The notes under the pieces are model-generated. The model did not search any database, was not told the origin of the DNA, and saw only the letters and a list, made by a program, of their open reading frames with translations. Shown here piece after piece: positions 1-6,349 of a stretch of 11,125 nt of DNA. The translations under genes were made by a program, and so were the position numbers. Position 1 is the stretch's first letter, and every line of letters begins with the position of its first letter. This stretch comes from Opitutia bacterium. GTDB lineage: Bacteria > Verrucomicrobiota > Verrucomicrobiia > Opitutales > Seribacteraceae. The stretch spans positions 1 through 11,125 of the forward strand of contig JABHOU010000232.1 in assembly GCA_018695085.1 (NCBI GenBank). Reading direction: 5' to 3'.

Positions 1-165
1 GATGGCGGAATATTCTTCACGAATCAGTTTGATGGCTACAACCTTTCGGAAACCGCCAATTCCTTGTTGCACGGCTTCGTAGACCATGCCCATACCGCCC
101 TCAGCTATTTTATGAGTGAGCTCGTAGTGTACCTCGTTGAAAATGTGCTTCACTGATTCTGACAT
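1..165 (-). CDS. Ser/Thr protein kinase, N-terminal fragment (runs off left edge)
   Basis: The first 55 codons of a Hanks-type (PknB-like) serine/threonine kinase are present; the rest lies beyond the left edge. What is visible is the start of the N-lobe. A nucleotide-binding glycine loop reads IAEGGMGMVYEA at residues 20-31, followed by VAIK at 43-46, whose Lys46 would be the ATP-anchoring lysine. The first glycine of the classic GxGxxG is alanine here, a tolerated variant in this family. The ATG at 163-165 begins the protein only about 12 residues before the kinase fold, so there is no N-terminal extension. The family phosphorylates Ser/Thr on target proteins, often through a membrane-anchored receptor, but whether this one has a transmembrane or sensor part cannot be seen. 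It is divergent from the Fe-S carrier gene. There is no Shine-Dalgarno in front of it. Confidence 0.88.
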   Translation of the reverse strand, partial: MSESVKHIFNEVHYELTHKIAEGGMGMVYEAVQQGIGGFRKVVAIKLIREEYSAI

Positions 166-181
166 TATATTGCTAAACTTT

Positions 182-211
182 TTTATAGGGAAAACCACAC
201 GGATAAGGCAA
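182..211 (-). promoter_or_regulatory. Candidate promoter for the kinase gene
   Basis: On the minus strand a TTGCCT box (206-211) and a TATAAA box (182-187) are separated by 18 bp, close to the housekeeping sigma consensus. Transcription would start near 175, leaving a leader of about 10 nt with no Shine-Dalgarno. The call rests on pattern only. Confidence 0.35.
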
Positions 212-353
212 GAACCTTCGCAAAAAAGCGAGCGTTCCATCTTTAATTGGCGCGAGATACGCTTACTTGTTGTTTCTGCCCTCGGAATTTCGTGCTGAAC
301 AAACCGCTACGCCTTGCGTTGACTAATGCCAAAGTTAAATGCATTGTAAATAA

Positions 354-671
354 ATGATAACATTAACCGACCAAGCCGCGACGCGAGTTCGCGAAATGGG
401 TGCAGAAACCGGAGATGCCTCCAAAATGCTGCGTATTTTCGTCGAACCAGGCGGATGTTCCGGCTTCGAGTACGGAATGAGCTTCGACAAGCCCAAGGAT
501 GGTGACAAAGTGCAAGAGTCTAACGGAGTCACTTTCGCCATCGACACCGACAGCTTGACTTATCTTGGTGGTTCCGAGGTTCACTTCGACGACGGATTGG
601 CGGGCAAGGGGTTCGAGATTCGCAATCCCAATGCTCAATCGACCTGTGGTTGCGGAAAGTCATTTAGCTAA
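354..671 (+). CDS. A-type iron-sulfur cluster carrier (HesB/IscA/ErpA family)
   Basis: This 105-residue protein is a complete HesB/IscA/ErpA-type carrier, which in this family receives an Fe-S cluster from a scaffold and hands it to apo-enzymes in the cytoplasm. The three cluster-ligand cysteines are present: Cys35 in the EPGGCSGFEYG segment, and Cys98 and Cys100 in the C-terminal STCGCGKSF motif. Length matches the family's usual 105-120 residues, and the conserved ITLTDQAA start places the ATG correctly. It stands alone here, with no isc or suf genes beside it, so the exact subtype (IscA, SufA or ErpA) cannot be decided from context. It is divergent from the kinase gene. There is no Shine-Dalgarno; a TTGACT box lies at 319-324 without a convincing -10 partner. 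Confidence 0.93.
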   Translation: MITLTDQAATRVREMGAETGDASKMLRIFVEPGGCSGFEYGMSFDKPKDGDKVQESNGVTFAIDTDSLTYLGGSEVHFDDGLAGKGFEIRNPNAQSTCGCGKSFS

Positions 672-909
672 AATGATAAGTTTTCGTACCTAGACCTAGT
701 CCTTTTTTAACGAAAATTATACTTTTTTCTAAGGAATCCGGCTTTCAGCCGTCATAAATTCTGAATGACTTTATTTTCAACATGCCGCGAATGGTAGTTT
801 TAGATCAAAAGACTGCAATCCTTGGCTTTTACTTGGGAGGCTTGACTTTACATGCCCCCTCGTGTGTCTTGAAGGTATTCCGTAATTCCTGACCTAGAAT
901 CCTTTGAAT

Positions 910-1485
910 ATGAATATTCTGAGATCCCACATTTTCGCCTTTGCTTCAGCGTACTTCGCCTTGACTTCAGGTCTTTCCGCACAGGATCTGCCAGGTTCCC
1001 CGCTTCCGGGAAAACCTACGACTACGGCACCAGTCGGCACAGGGACTAGCACTCTCCCCCCTAGTACTGATGCACCGCCCCCGCCCGGAGGCAAACCGAA
1101 AGCTGAACCTGCAGAAGTCGATCCCGCCACAGCTAAGGAATTAAAGGATGTTATTTCGAGCAATCTGTACGCCTGTTCCAAGAGGAACCTAACTATGGCG
1201 ATGGGTACGATACATCCCGAATCCCCCACCGTCGACAGTTCTCGCGACATGATGCGTTACATCTTCGCCCGGCTTCGCCTCAAGTACACCTTGGAAAAGA
1301 CAGAAGTCATTGATGTGCGAGGGGGCGAGGCCCGAATCAAGGTTACGCAAGCGACACAGAAGATCTCGGGCAACGCTGCCTTCCGTGATAATCGCGTCAC
1401 CATCATCCACACTCTCAAGCGCGATGGTCAAAAATGGAAAATGTTCAGCTCGGAAGCTCAGTCCATTCAATTCTTCGAGTACTAG
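910..1485 (+). CDS. Secreted protein with proline-rich linker and possible NTF2-like domain; function unknown
   Basis: I do not recognise a named family. The 191-residue product opens with a typical Sec signal peptide: Arg5, a hydrophobic stretch at about 8-22, and a likely cut after SGLSA at residue 24. A low-complexity linker rich in Pro, Thr and Gly follows (about 25-70) and includes four consecutive prolines at 56-59. The C-terminal part (about 72-191) has an initial helix-rich segment with a lone Cys89. It then has alternating strands ending in KWKMFSSEAQ, which resembles an NTF2-like/SnoaL fold by pattern of secondary structure only. It is therefore probably exported to the periplasm. 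A TTG at 904 in frame would add two residues; the ATG at 910 is preferred. It converges on argS. The PPPP run would be expected to need EF-P, whose gene is also in this window. Confidence 0.8.
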   Translation: MNILRSHIFAFASAYFALTSGLSAQDLPGSPLPGKPTTTAPVGTGTSTLPPSTDAPPPPGGKPKAEPAEVDPATAKELKDVISSNLYACSKRNLTMAMGTIHPESPTVDSSRDMMRYIFARLRLKYTLEKTEVIDVRGGEARIKVTQATQKISGNAAFRDNRVTIIHTLKRDGQKWKMFSSEAQSIQFFEY

Positions 1486-1497
1486 AGCAAAGGTTCA

Positions 1498-1520
1498 GAG
1501 GTAGCATTTAAATGCACCTC
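1498..1520. terminator. Hairpin between convergent genes, possible bidirectional terminator
   Basis: The palindrome GCATTTAAATGC (1504-1515) is extended by GAGGT on the left and ACCTC on the right, with a single bulged A at 1503. This gives an 11-bp stem with an AT-rich tip. It begins 12 bp after the stop of the secreted-protein gene and overlaps the argS stop codon (1519-1521). There is no uridine run on either side, so if it terminates transcription it does not do so as a classical intrinsic terminator. Confidence 0.4.
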
Positions 1521-3267
1521 ACATTTTGGCTAAAGTGTCGATCCCCAACAACCCCAGTCCCGTTTCCAGAATCAACAATGTTCTGGAGCAAAGCAACGAA
1601 CGACGCGCTCGTACTTCAGGTTCGTCTACCATCACTTTGTCTGCGTTGTAGAATGAACTGAAGTCTGTAGCCAGTTCGTACAAGTATCCGCAGAGGTGGT
1701 GCGGTTTCAGTTCACCTATGGTCTGTTCTAGAACGGAAGGAAAATAAATCAACTTTCGGGCCAGAACGTTTTCTGATTCGGTAACGGGAGCGGAAGCATA
1801 CTCCTCGCCGGAACCAGGTTCGATTTCCAGTTTGCGAAAAATGCTTCGGATACGTGCGACAGCATACTGGAGGTAGGGTGCAGTATTCCCCTGAAGGGCA
1901 AGTAACTTGTCCCATGAAAACACATAGTCGAGGGTGCGATCCTGCGATAGGTCGGCGTAGCGAACGGCACCTAAGCCGATGATTCGGGCACGCTTTTCCA
2001 TCTCGGTTTCGTCGAGTTCGGGATTCTTCTGCCTAACGATGACCTTTGCTCGAGAAACGGCTTCATCGAGAAGATCAAGAAGCCTTACCGGTTGTCCCTC
2101 CCGCGTCTTGATAGCCTTGTTGTCTTCGCCTAGGATTGTGCCGAACCACACATGACGGAGGCGCGGCACCGTCTTCCCCTCGGCGGCAAACCACTTTTCA
2201 GTGGTGAGAAACAATTGAGAGAAGTGATCTTGCTGTCGTCCGTCCGTTACGTAAACGATCTCTTCAGCCCCCAGTTCGTCCGTGCGATAGCAGACGGTAG
2301 CAAGATCAGTGGTGGCATAGTTGCTAGCGCCGTCGGACTTTCGAATGATGAATGGTTGCTTGGCAAAACGCTTGTGCTCCTTATGGAAGACGACCAACGC
2401 CCCTTCGCTTTCTTCGCAAATGTCATTTTGGGTTAATCCCTCGTAGACGGCATCGACTTTGTCTCGGTAAAAACTTTCGCCAAGGATTTCGTCGAAATCA
2501 ATGCCCAACCTATCGTAAACTTGGTGAAAGGAGGCTAAGCTTATCGCATTCACCTTTTCCCAGATAGCCAGATTTTCCTTTTCCCCTTGCTGAAGTTTAA
2601 GGAGTTCGGAACGAGCTTCCTCGCGAAGGGAGTCGTTTCCATCGATCAACTGGTTTCCCTCGCGGTAAAAATCTTCTAGCTTAGCAATAGAGTCTTCTCC
2701 AAGATCGTCGAGATCGACTTTTGATCTTTTTATCGCAAGGATGAGAATGCCAAATTGAGTGCCCCAATCACCGATGTGATTGTCTCGCGTAACTTCGTTA
2801 CCGGAAAAATTGAGGAGGCGTGCCATGACATCACCAATGATGGTGGAACGGATATGCCCCACATGCATCTGTTTCGCTGTGTTAGGAGAGGAGAAATCGA
2901 CCACAACTCGAAAAGGTTTTCGACCTAGTTGGACGGCGTTTCGAAAATCTCGGACGCTCGAATATTTTAGCAACCAAGCTAGCCTAAAGGCAGGAGTGAA
3001 GCGGAAATTCAGAAAACCCGGGCCTGCAATATCCACATCCAGTGATTCGTCCTCTTCCAGTGCTCCCATAAGCCTTTCGGCCATTTCTCGAGGATTCTGA
3101 CCATGTTTCTTGGCGAAGGGAAGAACTCCATTGGCTTGATAATCGCCGAAACGAAGGTCGGCAGGGCGTATTTCCGGAGAGAAGTCCTCGTCGAATCCAT
3201 CGGTACGAGAAGCAGTTTCGCGTAGGGTGCGATCAAGCGCCCCGGTCAAATTGTAGCTAATTTGCAT
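1519..3267 (-). CDS. argS: Arginyl-tRNA synthetase
   Basis: This class I aminoacyl-tRNA synthetase charges tRNA-Arg with arginine in the cytoplasm. The 582-residue protein shows the normal bacterial layout. The N-terminal Add domain (about 1-90) recognises the tRNA D-loop. The Rossmann catalytic domain (about 118-440) carries the HIGH-type motif as HVGH at 135-138, after FSSPNTAKQM. The DALR anticodon-binding domain (about 462-582) closes with GLGLLGID. The KMSKS position is taken by the KTREG form (387-391), normal for ArgRS, where the second lysine is often absent. The DNHIGDWGTQFG block (162-173) is also present. The ATG at 3265-3267 matches the conserved N-terminus; no Shine-Dalgarno is seen. 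The gene is divergent from the phosphorylase homologue and its 3' end meets the secreted-protein gene. No odd residues were noted. Confidence 0.97.
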   Translation of the reverse strand: MQISYNLTGALDRTLRETASRTDGFDEDFSPEIRPADLRFGDYQANGVLPFAKKHGQNPREMAERLMGALEEDESLDVDIAGPGFLNFRFTPAFRLAWLLKYSSVRDFRNAVQLGRKPFRVVVDFSSPNTAKQMHVGHIRSTIIGDVMARLLNFSGNEVTRDNHIGDWGTQFGILILAIKRSKVDLDDLGEDSIAKLEDFYREGNQLIDGNDSLREEARSELLKLQQGEKENLAIWEKVNAISLASFHQVYDRLGIDFDEILGESFYRDKVDAVYEGLTQNDICEESEGALVVFHKEHKRFAKQPFIIRKSDGASNYATTDLATVCYRTDELGAEEIVYVTDGRQQDHFSQLFLTTEKWFAAEGKTVPRLRHVWFGTILGEDNKAIKTREGQPVRLLDLLDEAVSRAKVIVRQKNPELDETEMEKRARIIGLGAVRYADLSQDRTLDYVFSWDKLLALQGNTAPYLQYAVARIRSIFRKLEIEPGSGEEYASAPVTESENVLARKLIYFPSVLEQTIGELKPHHLCGYLYELATDFSSFYNADKVMVDEPEVRARRSLLCSRTLLILETGLGLLGIDTLAKM

Positions 3268-3407
3268 TTGGTCGGCTATCCAATGCTTAGAAGGAGCAGC
3301 GTCAAGCGGTCTTTTCGATCAGCAAAAAAAAGCTCGACAATCTGCATCATAATCGATTAATAAATAACACCTTGTAACTACCCCCGCAACAACTAGACCT
3401 AGTCTCT

Positions 3408-3412
3408 GGAGG
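3408..3412 (+). promoter_or_regulatory. Strong Shine-Dalgarno for the phosphorylase homologue
   Basis: GGAGG lies 7 nt before the ATG at 3420 and fixes the start codon. It is the only clear Shine-Dalgarno I find in front of any gene in this window; the other starts lack one. Confidence 0.8.
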
Positions 3413-3419
3413 CTTATTT

Positions 3420-4754
3420 ATGTCTAAGGCAAGTAATTTATCTCGTAAAAACACAAAACCGTCCTTCACTTACCTAATCGAGAAAAAACGGGATGGAGGT
3501 GAGTTCTCCGAAAGCGAAATCCGTTTTTTGGTAGATTCGATCCTAGATGATGAGATGCCCGAGTTTCAGCAAGCTGCTTGGGTTATGTCGGTCTTTTTTC
3601 AAGGAATGTCCGCTCAGGAAACAGCTACGTTTGCAGAGGAAATGATGCTATCCGGGGAGGTCATCGAACTGGCAGACGTCTCTCGTCCTAAAATAGAAAA
3701 ATATTCAACAGGCGGTGTCGGAGACAAGACTTCATTGGTTCTCGGTCCTCTCGCAGCAGCTGCTGGGGTAGCCATGCCCATGATGAACGGAATCGACGAG
3801 GAGTTCCTCATTTCCGGATTGAATAAGTTATCTTCGATTCCCAAGGTAAAGACCTCTTGTGATCTCGACGAGTTCGGAGACCAAGTGAGAAAGGTGGGTT
3901 GTATCTTTGTTGAGCGTCACAAAGAAATTTCACCTGTCGAATCCCTACTTTACTCGCTTCGACAGAAAATTGGAGGGATACCCTCGATCCCTTTTATCAC
4001 GGCAGGAGCCATGAGTCGGAAACTTGCATCCGGTGCTGAAGGTGTAGTCGTAGACGTCAAATGGGGAAAAGGTTCTTTTATCAAGAATCCAGAGGATGCC
4101 AAGCAGCTTGCCCGATCACTTACCAGAGTCGGTCGATCCTTGAAAAGGAGATGCGTCGCTCTTGTGACTGATGCAAACCAGCCTCTCGGCAATTGCGTGG
4201 GGACTGCCCTCGAGGTCAAGGAAGCCATCGAGTTGCTGAAAGGGGAAGGTCCCGAAGACCTACAGGACCTCGTCATGAAATTAGGCATGGAAATCGTTCG
4301 GCTAGCTGGTGTTGCCGGCTCAACCCTTTCTGCCAAGCAAACGGTACGCCAGCATTTGGAAGACGGTTCCGCTCTTGAAAAGTTCAAGGAAATGGTCGAA
4401 GCGCAAGGAGGAAAAACTGATTGTATCGACGACCCCGAAAAGCTTCCGCAAGCCAATCACGTCAAAAAACTTCCTGCACCCAAACGTGGTTACGTTCATA
4501 CCATTGATTCCGGGCAATTGGCTCGTGGCGTGCACATGTTGGCTTTTGACGACAAAGGCAAAATGGATGGAGCGGTCGGAGTGGCTGAACTTTGCAAGGT
4601 TGGCACGCAAATGAAACAAGGCGAGGCACTGATGCAAATTCACTACAACGATGAAGCACGCCTCGAGGCGGCAATGGAGTACTTCAAAGCAGCTTATAGA
4701 CTTGCTCCAAAGCGCCCGAATCCCGCGCCATTGATAGTTGAGCGAGTAGCCTAG
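3420..4754 (+). CDS. Thymidine/pyrimidine phosphorylase family protein with degenerate active site
   Basis: The 444-residue protein has the full layout of a thymidine phosphorylase (DeoA/Pdp): helical domain (about 15-80), the alpha/beta core (about 90-345) and the C-terminal PYNP domain (about 347-430). Active members cleave thymidine with phosphate to thymine and deoxyribose-1-phosphate. From KYSTGGVGD (94-102) to residue 201 it aligns with E. coli DeoA without gaps at an offset of 10. The signature SGRGLGHTGGTLDKLE is replaced by an unrelated run at 123-138. By E. coli numbering, K84, S86, S95 and R171 are kept; H85, S113, T123, S186 and K190 are Y, N, G, G and R. The C-terminal GGGR motif is also lost. 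The frame is intact with a good ribosome-binding site, so this is not an obvious pseudogene. It may be a pseudoenzyme, a changed-specificity enzyme or a structural paralogue; I therefore withhold the symbol deoA. Confidence 0.85.
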   Translation: MSKASNLSRKNTKPSFTYLIEKKRDGGEFSESEIRFLVDSILDDEMPEFQQAAWVMSVFFQGMSAQETATFAEEMMLSGEVIELADVSRPKIEKYSTGGVGDKTSLVLGPLAAAAGVAMPMMNGIDEEFLISGLNKLSSIPKVKTSCDLDEFGDQVRKVGCIFVERHKEISPVESLLYSLRQKIGGIPSIPFITAGAMSRKLASGAEGVVVDVKWGKGSFIKNPEDAKQLARSLTRVGRSLKRRCVALVTDANQPLGNCVGTALEVKEAIELLKGEGPEDLQDLVMKLGMEIVRLAGVAGSTLSAKQTVRQHLEDGSALEKFKEMVEAQGGKTDCIDDPEKLPQANHVKKLPAPKRGYVHTIDSGQLARGVHMLAFDDKGKMDGAVGVAELCKVGTQMKQGEALMQIHYNDEARLEAAMEYFKAAYRLAPKRPNPAPLIVERVA

Positions 4755-4759
4755 CTTTT

Positions 4760-4782
4760 ATTGCAGTCAGTATTTCTGCAAT
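4760..4782 (+). terminator. Possible terminator hairpin after the phosphorylase homologue
   Basis: ATTGCAG (4760-4766) and CTGCAAT (4776-4782) form a perfect 7-bp stem with a 9-nt loop, starting 5 bp after the TAG stop. No T-run follows, so the call is weak. Confidence 0.35.
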
Positions 4783-4799
4783 CCGCCAATCCTAGATGC

Positions 4800-4815
4800 T
4801 ACCCTACGTGGGGTA
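4800..4815 (-). terminator. Possible terminator hairpin after efp
   Basis: TACCC (4800-4804) and GGGTA (4811-4815) form a short GC-containing stem, 14 bp beyond the efp stop codon on the minus strand. An overlapping alternative pairs CCTAC (4803-4807) with GTAGG (4817-4821). No T-run is present; support is modest. Confidence 0.25.
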
Positions 4816-4829
4816 AGTAGGCCAATCAA

Positions 4830-5387
4830 CTAGGCGCGACCAAGGTATGAACCATCCGCGGTACTTACTCTGATGACTTCGTCCTTCTTAATGAACAGAG
4901 GGACTTGCACAACCATTCCGGATGCAATAGTAACGGGCTTCTGCACATTGCTGGCAGTGTCTCCACGCACGGCATCGGGAGCTTCTATCACCGTAGCCTC
5001 AACCGATGCGGGCAATTGTAACCGAATGGCTTTTCCTTCTATCAAAAGCACGTCATAGGAGTTGCCCTCTACTAAAAACTGCTTGTCGTCTCCGATAAGG
5101 ACTTCGCCAAGAAGAGTGTCCTCATAACTCTCGGTATCCATGAAATGATACCCATCTGCATCATGATAACTGTATTCTAGCGATACAGTATTTGTGTGCA
5201 GAAACTCTACGTTGTCGGTGGAACGAAACTTTGTCGTAGTCGTGGAACCGCTTTCCAGATTGCGCAAAGTGGTTTGCACAAAGCCTGCTTGACGACCTTG
5301 AGTGCGGTGCAACATTTCAAGGACTAAGTGAGGGGCGGACTGATATACGATTACGCGTCCTTTTCTAATGTCGGTAGGTGATGGCAT
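4830..5387 (-). CDS. efp: Translation elongation factor P (Arg-tip type)
   Basis: EF-P binds the ribosome between P and E sites and relieves stalling at consecutive prolines. The 185-residue protein has the normal three domains: KOW-like domain (about 1-64), central OB domain (about 66-128) and C-terminal OB domain (about 130-185) with the signature GDTASNVQKPVTIASG (142-157). The domain I loop that touches the peptidyl-tRNA reads TQGRQAGF (29-36). A gapless alignment to E. coli EF-P puts Arg32 at the position of the modified Lys34, so the EpmA beta-lysylation route should not apply. An Arg tip is known from the EarP-rhamnosylated group, but the residues around it differ from the usual PGRN-type loop. 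The protein ends in YLGRA, as does the paralogue YeiP, yet the GDTA signature favours EF-P proper. It is divergent from the ExoIII gene; no Shine-Dalgarno is seen. Confidence 0.93.
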   Translation of the reverse strand: MPSPTDIRKGRVIVYQSAPHLVLEMLHRTQGRQAGFVQTTLRNLESGSTTTTKFRSTDNVEFLHTNTVSLEYSYHDADGYHFMDTESYEDTLLGEVLIGDDKQFLVEGNSYDVLLIEGKAIRLQLPASVEATVIEAPDAVRGDTASNVQKPVTIASGMVVQVPLFIKKDEVIRVSTADGSYLGRA

Positions 5388-5448
5388 GAATTCAGATGTT
5401 GCTAGAGTGGTAGTTTAAAGACCAAATAGTTACTCGATTCCAGTAAAC

Positions 5449-5477
5449 TTGCCAACCACCTTTCTTTAAAATATTAT
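5449..5477 (+). promoter_or_regulatory. Candidate promoter giving a leaderless exodeoxyribonuclease III mRNA
   Basis: TTGCCA (5449-5454) and TATTAT (5472-5477) are separated by exactly 17 bp; each box matches the sigma-70 consensus at five of six positions. Only 7 bp separate the -10 box from the ATG at 5485, so transcription would begin within about 2 nt of the start codon. The -35 box sits inside a TTGCCAA/TTGGCAA palindrome and could also serve efp in the other direction, but no good -10 is seen on that side. Confidence 0.5.
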
Positions 5478-5484
5478 TTTTCAA

Positions 5485-6273
5485 ATGTCTATAGCTTCCC
5501 CTGCAATTGAACTGATTTCTTGGAATGTAAATGGTCTTCGAGCTTGTCGAAAAAAAGGCTTCGACGAATTTATTCGCGAGCGAAATCCCGATGTGGTCTG
5601 CCTTCAAGAAGTTAAGCTAAATCCCACTTGCATTCCGGAGGATGACTTCGGATATCCTTTTCGTCGCTATCACTTGGCTGACAAACCCGGTTATTCGGGT
5701 ACGGCAGTTTTCGCTAAGGAGGAACCGCTGTCCGTATCGATCGACATTCCGGGGGATGAATCGCATTCGGGAGAGGGGCGTATCATTACCTGCGAATTCG
5801 ATGGTTTTCACCTAGTGAACACCTATGTCCCCAACTCGAAAGGGGATCTGTCTCGGCTTAGCTATCGACATCAATCCTGGGATCCCGCCCTTCGGTCTCA
5901 CCTTATTGAGCTTCATAAGACGAAACCCGTGATTCTTTGCGGGGATTTAAACGTTGCTCACATGGAAATCGATCTGGCGAATCCGAGAACGAACAGAATG
6001 AATGCAGGATTCACGGATGAAGAACGGGATGGGATTTCCAAGCTTCTTCAAGATGGCTTTCTGGATACCTTCCGCCATTTTCATCCAGATGCAGCAGATG
6101 CCTATTCTTGGTGGTCTTACCGGGCAGGAGCGCGTGCCCGTAACGTGGGGTGGCGGCTTGATTACTTTGTTACCTCCGAGGATCTCGCCCCCTCACTCCG
6201 AGAAGCTTTCATTTTACCGGAGATTCACGGTTCGGACCATTGCCCGGTAGGCATTCAAATCACACGAGGATAA
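5485..6273 (+). CDS. xth: Exodeoxyribonuclease III (AP endonuclease family)
   Basis: This 262-residue EEP-fold nuclease cuts DNA at abasic sites and trims 3' ends during base excision repair. All catalytic blocks of the ExoIII/APE1 family are visible in order: SWNVNGLRA (12-20), CLQEVK (39-44) with metal-binding Glu42, YSGTAVFAK (70-78), YVPNS with Tyr114, GDLNVAH (153-159) with Asp154 and Asn156, GWRLDYF (222-228) with Asp226, and the closing GSDHCPV with Asp251-His252. Length equals the usual 250-270 residues. Conserved sequence begins at residue 9 and no other start codon fits, so the ATG at 5485 is secure despite lacking any Shine-Dalgarno. It is divergent from efp and 76 bp ahead of ribD. 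No family-breaking substitutions are seen. Confidence 0.95.
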   Translation: MSIASPAIELISWNVNGLRACRKKGFDEFIRERNPDVVCLQEVKLNPTCIPEDDFGYPFRRYHLADKPGYSGTAVFAKEEPLSVSIDIPGDESHSGEGRIITCEFDGFHLVNTYVPNSKGDLSRLSYRHQSWDPALRSHLIELHKTKPVILCGDLNVAHMEIDLANPRTNRMNAGFTDEERDGISKLLQDGFLDTFRHFHPDAADAYSWWSYRAGARARNVGWRLDYFVTSEDLAPSLREAFILPEIHGSDHCPVGIQITRG

Positions 6274-6349
6274 AGTAAGCCTCCTTCTCCTTAATTTACG
6301 CTATAGTCATAAGACTAAACATTTTACACCCCGAATACTTGGAACCCCT

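Noticed and set aside
319..350. TTGACT box upstream of the Fe-S carrier as a promoter
   Set aside because: The best -10-like partners are weak or spaced 19-20 bp away, so I do not call it.
690..701. 12-bp sequence CTAGACCTAGTC repeated at 3393-3404
   Set aside because: It looks like a shared regulatory site, but a few exact 12-mer repeats are expected by chance in 11 kb, and only one copy lies close before a start codon.
782..892. 36-codon small open frame between the Fe-S carrier and the secreted-protein gene
   Set aside because: No ribosome-binding site, no recognisable motif, and such a length is expected by chance. The surrounding 238-bp gap otherwise holds only a 5-bp-stem hairpin (739-751) and no clear promoter.
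3273..3301. TTGACG/TGGATA pair upstream of argS on the minus strand
   Set aside because: Spacing is 17 bp but the -10 lacks the key A at position 2 and T at position 6.
3780..3840. Possible frameshift pair restoring the lost phosphorylase motif
   Set aside because: I read the other two plus-strand frames across the segment: one reaches a stop and neither encodes a GRGLGHTGG-like run. The flanking conserved blocks stay in the same frame without any length change.
3950..4456. 168-codon open frame antisense to the phosphorylase homologue
   Set aside because: Low-complexity, Ser/Pro-rich composition with no recognisable motif; it fits as a shadow of the real gene on the other strand.
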